Notes: generated by a model not told the origin, from the sequence alone. Shown: positions 1 to 7,753, numbered from the stretch's first letter. The stretch: 7,753 nucleotides of DNA from Paracoccaceae bacterium (GCA_024304875.1 JAMWZF010000140.1:1-7753), one strand, 5' to 3'. Made by a program: numbers and translations.

Positions 1-923
1 GCCTCGTGCAGCGGATAGGTGCCGTCGATGACCGGCGTGAACCGTCCCGCGGCGAGATGCGGCCAGACATCCTCCGCGACCCCCCGCACGATCCGCGCCT
101 TCTCGGCCACCGGGCGGGACCGGAGGGTCGTGCCGAGCACCATCAGGCGCTTGGCAAGGAGCCGCCCGACATCGAGCGTCCCGTGCCGCCCGCCGTTGAG
201 CGCGATGACCATCAGCCGCCCGCCATCTCGCAGGGATCGAAGGTTGTCCTCGAGGTAGCTGCCTCCCACCACGTCTAGGATGATATCGGCGCCGGGCGTG
301 TCGTCCGCGCGAAGCGCCTCGGCGAAGCTGTCCGAGCGGTAGTTGATCGCGCGGGCCGCGCCCAGATCGGTGCAGGCGGCGCATTTGGCGTCGGTGCCCG
401 CGGTGCACCAGACTTCGGCCCCCGCGAGGCGCGCGAGCTGGATCGCGGTCGTGCCGATCCCACTGCTGCCGCCGTGGATCAGCACCCGGTCCCCGGCGGC
501 GAGGCCGGCGATGTCGAAGAGGTTCGACCAGACCGTGGCCGCCGTCTCCATCACCGCCGCGCCCTGGACCCAGTCGATGTCATCGGGCAGGGTCAGCACC
601 TGGACGGCCGGCGCGGTGACGTACTCGCCATAGCCCCCTCCGGTCAGGAGCGCGGCGACGCGCGCGCCCGTCTCGAAATCTTCCACCCCCCTACCGACGG
701 CGGCGACGGTGCCCGAAACCTCCAGCCCGGGCAGGTCCGAGGTCCCGCGCGGCGGCGGGTAGACCCCCTTGCGCTGGGCAAGATCGGCGCCGTTCAGGCC
801 TGCGGCGTGGACGCGGATTAGAACCTCGCCCTCGGCGGGTTCGGGAATGGCGCGCCGCACGGGGCGCAGCACCGTGGGTCCGCCCGGCTCTGCAATCTCG
901 ATGGCGTTCATCTGCGTGCTCAT
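1..923 (-). CDS. PIG3-type NAD(P)H:quinone oxidoreductase (MDR superfamily), C-terminus cut by window edge
   Basis: This is an open reading frame of 307 complete codons that runs off the left edge, so the C-terminal tail is missing. It reads MSTQMNAIEIAEPGGP at the start and carries a GroES-like N-terminal domain (about residues 1-125) with the PIG3 hallmark AAGLNGADLAQRKGVYPPP at 40-58. A Rossmann domain follows, with the nucleotide-binding stretch IHGGSSGIGTTAIQ at 149-162. The catalytic-zinc cysteine of alcohol dehydrogenases is absent, as is usual for quinone oxidoreductases. Family members reduce quinones or other alpha,beta-unsaturated carbonyls with NADPH in the cytosol. The ATG overlaps the stop of the upstream dehydratase-like gene (ATGA, 920-923), and a GAGGG ribosome site lies at 930-934. 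It is the last visible gene of the leftward operon. By inference it may reduce an enoyl compound made by the pathway, or protect against one. The family is sure; the substrate is unknown. Confidence 0.9.
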   Translation of the reverse strand, partial: MSTQMNAIEIAEPGGPTVLRPVRRAIPEPAEGEVLIRVHAAGLNGADLAQRKGVYPPPRGTSDLPGLEVSGTVAAVGRGVEDFETGARVAALLTGGGYGEYVTAPAVQVLTLPDDIDWVQGAAVMETAATVWSNLFDIAGLAAGDRVLIHGGSSGIGTTAIQLARLAGAEVWCTAGTDAKCAACTDLGAARAINYRSDSFAEALRADDTPGADIILDVVGGSYLEDNLRSLRDGGRLMVIALNGGRHGTLDVGRLLAKRLMVLGTTLRSRPVAEKARIVRGVAEDVWPHLAAGRFTPVIDGTYPLHE

Positions 924-2218
924 GCCTGTCCCTCGATCCGTGTTTCGATGAAGTCGCCGACCTTGGCGATCATGGCGTCGTTGTCCCAGAGCCGCGCGTC
1001 CACCATGCTGGCGCTCAGCTCCAGCACCGGCAGCCCCGCCGCTTCCAGAGCGCGCTTGCAGGCCCGGGTACCGTAAGCCGAGAGGCGGTCGCCCACCGGC
1101 GTCAGCATCACGGCCCCGGAGGCGCCGAAATCGCGGGCCTGCTGCTCAATCCAGCCCGCCATCCAGGGCGGCAGGTGCAGCTGTTCATTCATCGAGATCG
1201 ACCGCGCCGCGAGGGCGCGTAGGGAGTCGCCCTCGAAATACTTGCGGTACCCGTCCGAGAAATAGTTGGAATACATCGACCAGACGAAGACCGCTCCGTG
1301 GCTTTCCTCAAAGGCGCGGTAGAACGCGGTGTTGAACCACAGGCCAGTGTTGATCCAGAGCAGGCGGTGCTTCTCGCCGGAGCAAATGCCATAGCCGTCT
1401 TCAACGCGGTTCGCGATTTCGTCCCGGTAGGCCTGCATGTGATCCACCGACCACTGCGAGCCTCGGTTCCAAGTCGCGGCCATGACGTTGGTCAGCTGGT
1501 CGGGAAGGGCGACGGGGCAGGGCCGGCTGGTCGCGATCAGGTCCCGCGCCTCGGCCAGCAGTTCGCCGGCGCGGTTGATCCGGTGCATTTCCTCAGTCAG
1601 CACGTCGCGGTCCAGCCGCCGGCCGGTCACCGTCTCGGCCGTGTCGATCAACGCCTCGATCTGCTCGACATGGTAGTCCAGCCGCTCGGTCCCGTAGAGC
1701 GTCTCCCAGTCGGTCTGGGCATGTCGCCACCAGTCGGGGATCAGGTGCCTCTGCACGGGCACGTCGAGAAAGAACTTCGGGCAGTCGAAGGCCCGCGCCC
1801 ATTCGGTCGTGATCCGCTGGGCGTAGTCGCCCCGCAGCCGGTCGAGGATCAGGGCCGGGCGCGGCAGCCCGCCATAGGGCGCGCGCTCGGGGTCGTCGTC
1901 GAGCGTCGAGATCATCGGCAAGCTGAGGTAGCGCGGCAGGTCCTCGTGGTAACCCAGTCGGTCCATCAGGTCGAAGTAATGGGGTGACAGCCGCTTGGCC
2001 GAGATGATCGAGGAATACCAGGTGTTGGTGACCAGCGGCACGTCCAGCGCGTGAAAGATTTCGTGCGGCGAGACGGCGGCGGCGATCACATAGGGCTCGC
2101 CTTCGTCCATCGCGCGGCGGCGGAACTCCGTGAACCAGCTTTTCTGCCGGGCCTTGGCCAGCGGCGTCACGTCCATCTGTCCCGGCGGGGCCGGCCTCTC
2201 TTCGGTCTTCGCGCTCAT
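920..2218 (-). CDS. 2-hydroxyacyl-CoA dehydratase / benzoyl-CoA reductase family subunit (HadB/FldB-like size), atypical cysteines
   Basis: The protein has 432 residues, close to FldB/HadB-type subunits. Family signs are the C-terminal block GLPVLELSASMVDARLW (395-411), matching the usual GIP.L.le.D..D.R ending, an N-terminal P-H-E-I-F-H-A-LDVP segment (51-61), and FDCPKFFLDVP (144-154), matching the 'vP.f.iD.P' strand. In classical members each subunit holds a [4Fe-4S] cluster by three cysteines, and an ATP-driven activator injects one electron. Here the only cysteines are C146, C234, C279 and C387. The segments where I would place the cluster ligands read WYSSIISAKR (67-76), about LDRLRGDY (125-132), and LTPVGDRLSA (372-381), with no cysteine. 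Cluster binding is therefore doubtful. The ATG at 2218 is chosen over upstream in-frame codons because it overlaps the preceding stop (ATGA) and sits 7 nt after AAGGAGG. It probably pairs with the adjacent smaller homologue. Reaction unknown. Confidence 0.82.
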   Translation of the reverse strand: MSAKTEERPAPPGQMDVTPLAKARQKSWFTEFRRRAMDEGEPYVIAAAVSPHEIFHALDVPLVTNTWYSSIISAKRLSPHYFDLMDRLGYHEDLPRYLSLPMISTLDDDPERAPYGGLPRPALILDRLRGDYAQRITTEWARAFDCPKFFLDVPVQRHLIPDWWRHAQTDWETLYGTERLDYHVEQIEALIDTAETVTGRRLDRDVLTEEMHRINRAGELLAEARDLIATSRPCPVALPDQLTNVMAATWNRGSQWSVDHMQAYRDEIANRVEDGYGICSGEKHRLLWINTGLWFNTAFYRAFEESHGAVFVWSMYSNYFSDGYRKYFEGDSLRALAARSISMNEQLHLPPWMAGWIEQQARDFGASGAVMLTPVGDRLSAYGTRACKRALEAAGLPVLELSASMVDARLWDNDAMIAKVGDFIETRIEGQA

Positions 2219-3342
2219 CGCGTCGCCTCCTTCAGGGGCTCGAGAAACGTCACCAGTTTCGATGCGGTCTCGGGATCCTCGCGGAAGAAGGACAGCCGCA
2301 GGAGGACCAGCGCGGGAATGCCCCGGTCCTTCAGAAGATCCAGCCGTCGTGGAATGTCCCAGCCGAGGGTGTCGTCGTTCTCTTCCAGCGCAAAGACGAC
2401 CCCGTCCGGCCGGGCAGCGTCCAGGAGCGCGGTGAAGCGGGCCTCGGTGACTCCGACGGGCAGGCGGGGGGTCGGCGCATGGCACTGGTAGTGGCGTACC
2501 AGCCCGTCCAGCGGGTCCGGTGCCTCCTCCACCTCGTGGTCGTAGAGGCGCTCGCCCCAGTCGTGATCCTCGGCCACGACGCGGGCGCCGGCCTCCTCGA
2601 TCAGACGGACGAGCCCCGGGTTCTCCTGTCCGCTGCCCGACAGCAGAAGGCGCGGACCGGACCGGGACGCGGCGAGGTCACCGGCGCGGCCGAACATCTC
2701 TGCGGCTTGCGGTGCCGGACGGACCTGTCCGGCGAGGAAAAGCAAGGCGGCGTCCTGTCCGCTGACCGACCGGTCCGCCGACCGCCGCGCGGAAGAAACC
2801 TCGGAGGCGAGGTGGCGAAGGGTGTTGCGCCACTGGATGGCCTCGCGCAGCCGGATCCGATCGGGCCGCGTGCCCGTCAGGGAGCCAAGCGCTTCGGCCA
2901 GCCGCTCCATCTCGCGCCGGTTGAAGCGGGTGCTGCGCGCCTCCGGCGTCTGAAGCAGGTTGACGAGGTGCAGGGGCGGCATGGCCAGGTCCGGCTCCTC
3001 GGCGCGGACGTGTTCTGCAAGGTGATAGAACTGCACCAGCTGCTCCGAGCTGCGTGGGACGACAATCAGGTCGAGCCAGTCCAGCCCGCCCGTCAGCAGT
3101 TGGTTGAAGATCGAGCGCAGGGCGCCCTCCTGGACCGGCTCCATCCACGCGTCGGCGGCATCTGTCGGGCCAGCGGGATCGCCCCGCAGCCGAAGCGGAA
3201 AGGCGTCAGCCGCCTCGATCAGCTCCACCGGCGCCGCGCCGCCGAGGACGCCGACCACCCGGCCACCCGCAGCCGCATGGCGGCGGGCCTCGGCCTCGGG
3301 ATCGGCGGCAAGGGCATCCAGTTGCTTCTGCAACGCGATCAC
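2215..3342 (-). CDS. 2-hydroxyacyl-CoA dehydratase family subunit (BcrC/HgdB/FldC-like), nearly cysteine-free
   Basis: This 375-residue protein matches the size of FldC/HadC-type small subunits. Family features run in order: PVELIEAADAFPLRL (38-52), the usual 'P.ElI.AaG..P.rl' opening; ALRSIFNQLLTGGLDWLDLI (74-93); VVPRSSEQLVQFYHL (94-108); RLLLSGSGQENPGLVRLIEE (231-250) with GARVVAEDHDWGERL (252-266); and GVVFALEENDDTLGWDIP (314-331) leading to GIPALVL. The segments that normally carry cluster cysteines read instead EPVQEGALRS, VPRSSEQ (S99 where 'SCD' is usual) and ENDDTLGWD (D323 where 'fCDp..wd' is usual). The whole protein has one cysteine, C287 in HYQCHAP, so it cannot supply a three-cysteine [4Fe-4S] site. 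The start is GTG, overlapping the CoA-transferase stop (GTGA, 3339-3342), with GAGG 6 nt upstream. The alignment is from memory of the family, but the cysteine count is read directly. Likely forms a heterodimer with the next gene's product. Confidence 0.82.
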   Translation of the reverse strand: MIALQKQLDALAADPEAEARRHAAAGGRVVGVLGGAAPVELIEAADAFPLRLRGDPAGPTDAADAWMEPVQEGALRSIFNQLLTGGLDWLDLIVVPRSSEQLVQFYHLAEHVRAEEPDLAMPPLHLVNLLQTPEARSTRFNRREMERLAEALGSLTGTRPDRIRLREAIQWRNTLRHLASEVSSARRSADRSVSGQDAALLFLAGQVRPAPQAAEMFGRAGDLAASRSGPRLLLSGSGQENPGLVRLIEEAGARVVAEDHDWGERLYDHEVEEAPDPLDGLVRHYQCHAPTPRLPVGVTEARFTALLDAARPDGVVFALEENDDTLGWDIPRRLDLLKDRGIPALVLLRLSFFREDPETASKLVTFLEPLKEATR

Positions 3343-4535
3343 AGCAGTCCTCGGTCGCGGAAATCGGCGATCTCGGCCTCGGAATAGCCAAGCTCGGCCA
3401 GAACCGCGTCGGTATGCTCACCCAGGTCCGGAGGCGGCGCGCCGTCGCCGGGGCCGTCCTCGCCCGCGAAGAAGCCGCCGTTCAGCACGGTCATGTTCCT
3501 ATCCAGGGCCGGCACCTCGACATCGAGGAAGGTGTCCCGCCCTTCAAAATGTCGGTGGTTCACGATGTCCGCCAGGTCCCGGACCTTCGCAGCCGGAATG
3601 CTGTGGGCATTCAACAGCTCCTCCCATTCCTCGGCGGTCTTGGTGGCGAAGGCGGCCTGGATCTTGGCGCGGAGCGTGCCCGCATTTTCCCACCGGCCCG
3701 GGGGGTCCGCGTAGCGCGGGTCCCCGGTCAGATGGGTGAGGTCCAGAACCTGGCAGAGTCGCTCGAACTGGGCGTTGGTGTTGGCCCCGATCGAGATCGC
3801 GGCGTCCGAAGCCTGGTACATGTCCGCCGTGGCGGAGAGGCTGAAGCCGCGGTTACCGACCCGTTTGGGCACTTCGCCGGTGCCGAGGTATTTCAGAAAC
3901 ATCGAGGACATCAGCACGACGGAGGCGTCGAGCATCGAGACCTCGATCCGCTGGCCGCCCCCGCCCCGTTCGCGCCGCAGGAGGGCCGACAGGATCGCAT
4001 AGGCCGACATGTGGCCGGCGAAGGTGTCGATCAGGGGGAAACCGACCTTCATGGGCGGATCACCCTCCGAGCCCTGCAGTGACATGAGCCCCGACATGGC
4101 CTGGGCGATGTGGTCATAGGCGGGGTTGTCGCGTAGCGGGGAGTCGCTGCCGTAGCCCGAGATCGAGCAGTAGATCAGGTTCGGGTTGAGCGCCTTGCAG
4201 TCCTCCCAGGACAGGCCGCGCCGCTCCATCACGCCGGGACGGAAGTTCTCGTCCAGCACGTCCGAGCGCCGGACCAGCTCGCGCAGCACCTCGCCGCCCT
4301 CGGGCGATGCGATGTCGAGCGTGATCGACCGCTTCCCCGCATTGTAGCCGACGAAATTGGGCGAGTTCCGGCCAAAGCGTTTGTCGTGTCCGTAGTAGCG
4401 CATCACGTCACCTTCGCCGGGGCGTTCCACCTTGGTGACGTCGGCCCCGAGCAGCACCAGCTGACGGGTGCAAAACGGACCGGCCATGACATGCGTCAGG
4501 TCCAGTACCCGAAGTCCCTCGAGCGCCTTGGCCAT
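3339..4535 (-). CDS. Class III CoA-transferase, CaiB/BaiF family
   Basis: Class III CoA-transferases move CoA between carboxylic acids through mixed anhydrides on an active-site aspartate. This protein has 398 residues, typical of the family. The N-terminus reads LEGLRVLDLTHVMAGPFCTR (5-24), the classic 'l.G.rVldl....aGP....lad.GAdV.KvE' opening, continued by LGADVTKVERPGEGD (29-43). NAGKRSITLDI lies at 65-75. The candidate catalytic aspartate is D170 in GFPLIDTFAGHMSAYAIL (165-182), followed by GGGGQRIEVSMLDA (191-204). It is the first gene of the leftward operon, with an AGGAGG ribosome site at 4541-4546, 5 nt before the ATG. Its stop overlaps the GTG of the next gene. Next to two dehydratase-like subunits it resembles FldA, the CoA-transferase that loads CoA onto the hydroxyacid. 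The acid and CoA donor cannot be told from sequence. Related families (formyl-CoA:oxalate, carnitine or racemase-type AMACR members) are possible alternatives. Confidence 0.93.
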   Translation of the reverse strand: MAKALEGLRVLDLTHVMAGPFCTRQLVLLGADVTKVERPGEGDVMRYYGHDKRFGRNSPNFVGYNAGKRSITLDIASPEGGEVLRELVRRSDVLDENFRPGVMERRGLSWEDCKALNPNLIYCSISGYGSDSPLRDNPAYDHIAQAMSGLMSLQGSEGDPPMKVGFPLIDTFAGHMSAYAILSALLRRERGGGGQRIEVSMLDASVVLMSSMFLKYLGTGEVPKRVGNRGFSLSATADMYQASDAAISIGANTNAQFERLCQVLDLTHLTGDPRYADPPGRWENAGTLRAKIQAAFATKTAEEWEELLNAHSIPAAKVRDLADIVNHRHFEGRDTFLDVEVPALDRNMTVLNGGFFAGEDGPGDGAPPPDLGEHTDAVLAELGYSEAEIADFRDRGLL

Positions 4536-4540
4536 GTCGT

Positions 4541-4546
4541 CCTCCT
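4541..4546 (-). promoter_or_regulatory. Ribosome binding site of the CoA-transferase gene
   Basis: AGGAGG read on the minus strand lies 5 nt before the ATG at 4535. It is a perfect Shine-Dalgarno core and fixes the start of the first gene of the leftward operon. Confidence 0.8.
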
Positions 4547-4567
4547 AACGATCTGCCGCAATCTGGT

Positions 4568-4602
4568 ATTGCACAATGTGATTGCGAATTGCATTATGTG
4601 AT
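4568..4602. repeat. Pair of 15-bp direct repeats, candidate regulator operators
   Basis: ATTGCACAATGTGAT (4568-4582) and ATTGCATTATGTGAT (4588-4602) agree at 13 of 15 positions. Their starts are 20 bp apart, about two helical turns, so a bound regulator would sit on the same DNA face at both. Each copy is partly palindromic (AT..CA...TG..AT), and the first contains the odd palindrome CACAATGTG (4572-4580). A further ATTGC begins at 4581. This is typical of tandem sites for a dimeric regulator, but the regulator gene is not in the window and the family (GntR, IclR, LacI or other) cannot be assigned. Confidence 0.55.
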
Positions 4603-4659
4603 AACAGCGGTTAAACCCGTTGGCAATCCGGCCGAGGAGGCGCCGCCCGCGCTGGCCGG

Positions 4660-4670
4660 AGGAGGGAGGT
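4660..4670 (+). promoter_or_regulatory. Ribosome binding site of the ABC ATPase gene
   Basis: AGGAGGGAGGT contains two overlapping Shine-Dalgarno cores: AGGAGG 8 nt, and GGAGGT 3 nt, before the ATG at 4674. This decides the start against an upstream in-frame TTG at 4620, which has no such site and would add 18 arginine- and proline-rich residues. Confidence 0.8.
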
Positions 4671-4673
4671 AAC

Positions 4674-5851
<1,178 letters not shown>

Positions 5852-5855
<4 letters not shown>

Positions 5856-7570
5856 CCACCCTCGTCCGCGTCGCCGCCCTCGGCCGGCTGAAGCGGCTAA
5901 CGCCCTTCTCGGCGTTGCTCTGGACCTTGCTGATCCTGATCGCCTTCGCGGTGATCTACCCCATCATCGTCGCCATCGTCCGTGAGGCACCGGCCATCGC
6001 GGAAGGCTGGCGGCAGATCGCCGAGGGCGAGCTGTCACGGACCGTGCCGGCCGTGCTGCGCAACACGGCGATCGTCGTTGCCGGCGCGACGTTCATCGCG
6101 CTCGTGGTCGGCTCGGCCCTCGCTTGGGCCAACGAGCGCAGCGACGCAAGCCTAGGCCTGCTTGGCCAGCTACTGCCCCTGGCCGCGATGATCGTGCCGC
6201 CGGTGGCGGGCGTGATCGGCTGGGCGGTGCTGCTGGACCCTCGGGTCGGCCTGCTGAACCACGCGCTGCGGGCGCCTTTCGAATGGGTCGGCATCCCCAT
6301 GCGCGAAGGGCCATTCGACATCTACACGATGTCGGGCCTGGTGATCGTGACGGGGATCTACACCGTTCCGTACGTCTACCTTGTCGTCTCAGCCGCACTT
6401 CAGCGTCTCGACCCTTCGGTCGAGGAAGCCTCGCGCATCTCGGGCGCGGGGCCGTTCCGCACGATGACCCGGGTGACGCTGCCTGCGGTCATGCCGGCCC
6501 TCGCAGCAGCGATCCTGCTCGGGGTGATCTCGGGCGTCAGCCTGTTCTCGGTGCCGGCAGTCCTTGGCGGCGGGGCCCGGATCGAGGTGCTGTCGGTCTT
6601 CATCTTCCGGCTGCTTGCGGACTACCCGGCACAGACCGGCCCAGCCTTAGTCTTGGCACTGATGATGCTGGTCTTCGTCCAGGTCTTGCTGGTGGGGCAG
6701 AACCTGCTGATCCGCTCGGGCCGAAACGCGGCAATGTCCGGTAAGGGGTTTCGCGCGACACCGACCCGGCTGGGGCGCTTCCGTCCGGTCGTGCGGGGCC
6801 TGGCGGCATTCTACATGCTGGTGACGGCGATCCTGCCGCTGCTCGGGCTGCTGCTGGTCTCGCTCCAGCCGTTCTGGAGCCCGCGCATCGTGCTGGAGAC
6901 GCTGACCCTCGACAACTTCCGACATGTCCTGTTCGAGAACGAGTACACCGTGTCGGGACTGGTCAACAGCCTGACGCTGGGCCTCGCCGTGGCGTCTGTC
7001 AACATGCTGATAACCGGCGCCGCCATGCTGCATTTCAGTCGCTCGCCCGGGGCACGACGGATGGCAGACGCCCTGACGGCGCTGCCGGCAACGATCCCGC
7101 ACACGGTGATCGGTGTGGCCTTCATCCTCGCGTTCTCGGCGCCGCCGCTCCGCCTCTACGGGACGACGACCATCCTGTTCATCGCGTTCATCGTCATGAC
7201 GCTGCCCTACGCCGGTCGGGCGGCTGCAGCAGCGGCGGCGTCGATCGGGGCGGAGCTCGGCGAATCCTCGCGGGTGAGCCGGGCCAGCGATTTGGTCACC
7301 CTGTGGAAAATCCTCCTGCCGCTGGCGGCACCGGGACTCGTTGCGGGCTGGATAATGGTCTTCGTGCATACGGTGGGCGAGGTGACGGCCGCAGCGTTCC
7401 TGTCGGGGACGCGCAACCCGGTGATCGGCCGTGTGCTGCTGGATTTCTGGAACTTTGGCAATTTCCCGCAGGTCGCGGCGCTTGCCCTTATCATCACGGC
7501 GATCAGCTCGAGCCTTGTCGGACTGATGCTGTACGTCACGCGGCGCGCACAGCGCCGGATCACGACCTGA
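5852..7570 (+). CDS. ABC transporter permease, fused two-domain (FbpB/AfuB/ThiP-like)
   Basis: This 572-residue inner-membrane protein carries two binding-protein-dependent permease domains in one chain, as in FbpB- and ThiP-type importers. Hydrophobic segments are visible at about 20-43, 72-92, 108-128, 160-182, 213-238, 264-287, 316-338, 371-395, 411-431, 437-455, 491-512 and 540-562, giving roughly twelve membrane spans. The first ATPase-contacting EAA loop is canonical: EEASRISGAGPFRT (191-204), ending in VTLPAVMPA. The second, ELGESSRVSRASDL (468-481), ending in ILLPLAAPG, is degenerate: the alanines are serines and the invariant glycine position is R477. The TTG start overlaps the ATPase stop (TTGA, 5852-5855), indicating coupled translation and matched amounts. 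A binding-protein gene follows after 37 nt. Transport family is clear; substrate is not. Confidence 0.93.
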
Positions 7571-7607
7571 CCCCCTCGGGGCGGGTCCAGCACTAGGGAG
7601 GAGAACC
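7571..7607 (+). other. Short spacer between permease and binding-protein genes
   Basis: This 37-nt spacer opens with CCCCCTCGGGG, able to form a 4-bp GC stem directly after the permease stop, and ends with the ribosome site GGAGG (7597-7601), 6 nt before the ATG at 7608. There is no T-run, so it is not a credible terminator. Such a stem could influence mRNA decay and raise the level of the binding protein, but that is inference. Confidence 0.4.
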
Positions 7608-7753
7608 ATGACTTCATTTGCAACCCGCCCATCCCGGCGCCTGATCCTGGCTGCCGGCATGGCCTTGACCGTCCTGCCCGGCTTCGCGGCGGCGCAGGAC
7701 GATGCGACCATCGCCGCGGCGCAGGAGGAGGGCGAGCTGACGCTCTACACCAA
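7608..7753 (+). CDS. Periplasmic substrate-binding protein of the ABC importer, N-terminal fragment
   Basis: Only 48 codons are inside the window. The start MTSFATRPSRRLILAAGMAL is a Sec-type signal peptide: a positively charged N-region with RR at 10-11, a hydrophobic core LILAAGMALTVLPG (12-25), and a likely cleavage after FAAA before QDD (near residue 29-30). The mature start, TIAAAQEEGELTLYT, matches the 'A.keG.v.~Yt' first strand common to Fe(III)/AfuA- and PotD-like extracellular binding proteins. This fits the FbpC-like ATPase and fused permease upstream. The protein would capture the substrate in the periplasm and deliver it to the permease. GGAGG 6 nt upstream supports the ATG. The binding residues lie beyond the window, so the ligand cannot be judged. 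Confidence 0.88.
   Translation, partial: MTSFATRPSRRLILAAGMALTVLPGFAAAQDDATIAAAQEEGELTLYT

Larger units (their letters stand above)
4536..4673. promoter_or_regulatory. Divergent intergenic control region between the catabolic and transporter operons
   Basis: This 138-bp gap is the only space from which both operons can be started, so promoters for both directions should lie here. About 4560-4615 is clearly richer in A+T than the surrounding coding DNA and contains two near-identical 15-bp direct repeats plus extra ATTGC half-sites. I see weak plus-strand promoter candidates, for example TTGCAC at 4569-4574 with CATTAT at 4592-4597 (17-nt spacer). This would lie across the repeats, as expected if a regulator acts there. 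The match to consensus is poor, so no promoter is called precisely. Adjacent ribosome sites lie at both ends. Confidence 0.7.

Noticed and set aside
1298..1987. Long plus-strand open frame opposite the dehydratase-like gene, with similar ones at 2479-3387 and 3414-4082
   Set aside because: They are antisense to well-recognised family members, show no family motifs, and are expected by-products of GC-rich codon bias.
2219..2485. In-frame N-terminal extension of the larger dehydratase-like gene up to 2485
   Set aside because: It lies wholly inside the C-terminal coding part of the upstream gene, is rich in R, P, G and A like an off-frame translation, and the ATG at 2218 has both a good ribosome site and an ATGA overlap.
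920..3342. The dehydratase-like genes as pseudogenes
   Set aside because: Both frames are full length, uninterrupted, and joined by coupled overlaps. Fold-defining motifs at both ends are kept, so loss of cysteines looks like divergence and not decay.
7571..7581. GC hairpin after the permease as a terminator
   Set aside because: The stem is only 4 bp and is not followed by a T-run, and the next gene of the transporter follows with its own ribosome site, so the operon likely continues.
6647..7711. Long minus-strand open frame opposite the permease
   Set aside because: Its composition (many R, Q, H, D) is what the complement of a hydrophobic membrane protein gives. It has no recognisable domain and spans the permease end and the signal peptide.

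Overview
The window is GC-rich and densely coded, with short or absent intergenic gaps and frequent 4-base stop/start overlaps. It looks like an alphaproteobacterium, possibly of the Rhodobacterales/Roseobacter type. That is an inference from base composition, codon use and family content; no rRNA or other marker gene is present.

The window holds two divergent operons that meet at a 138-bp intergenic region (4536-4673). Leftward (minus strand) runs a catabolic operon: a class III (CaiB/BaiF) CoA-transferase (3339-4535), two consecutive subunits of the 2-hydroxyacyl-CoA dehydratase / benzoyl-CoA reductase family (BcrC/HgdB-like, 2215-3342, and HadB/FldB-like, 920-2218), and a PIG3-type NAD(P)H:quinone oxidoreductase that runs off the left edge (1-923). 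Every junction in this operon is a 4-nt overlap (GTGA, ATGA, ATGA), so translation is probably coupled.

Rightward (plus strand) runs an ABC importer of the Fe(III)/polyamine/phosphonate/thiamine-type group: an FbpC/PotA-like ATPase with a C-terminal TOBE-type region (4674-5855), a fused two-domain permease starting at TTG and overlapping the ATPase stop by 4 nt (5852-7570), and the first 48 residues of a periplasmic binding protein with a signal peptide (7608 to the right edge).

The simplest reading is that the importer brings in an organic acid, the CoA-transferase activates it, the dehydratase-like pair acts on the acyl-CoA, and the oxidoreductase reduces or detoxifies a product. The layout resembles the phenyllactate FldA-FldB-FldC module, but no FldI/HgdC-type activator ATPase is in the window. 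The most striking point is that the two dehydratase-like proteins do not carry the cysteines that normally hold a [4Fe-4S] cluster in each subunit. The smaller one has a single cysteine in 375 residues. In the larger one, none of the four cysteines falls where I would place the canonical ligands. This suggests a cluster-free, perhaps oxygen-tolerant, branch of the family with unknown chemistry. The intergenic region is an AT-rich island with two near-identical 15-bp direct repeats whose starts are 20 bp apart, good candidates for operators serving both operons. No RNA genes, mobile elements or CRISPR arrays were seen.
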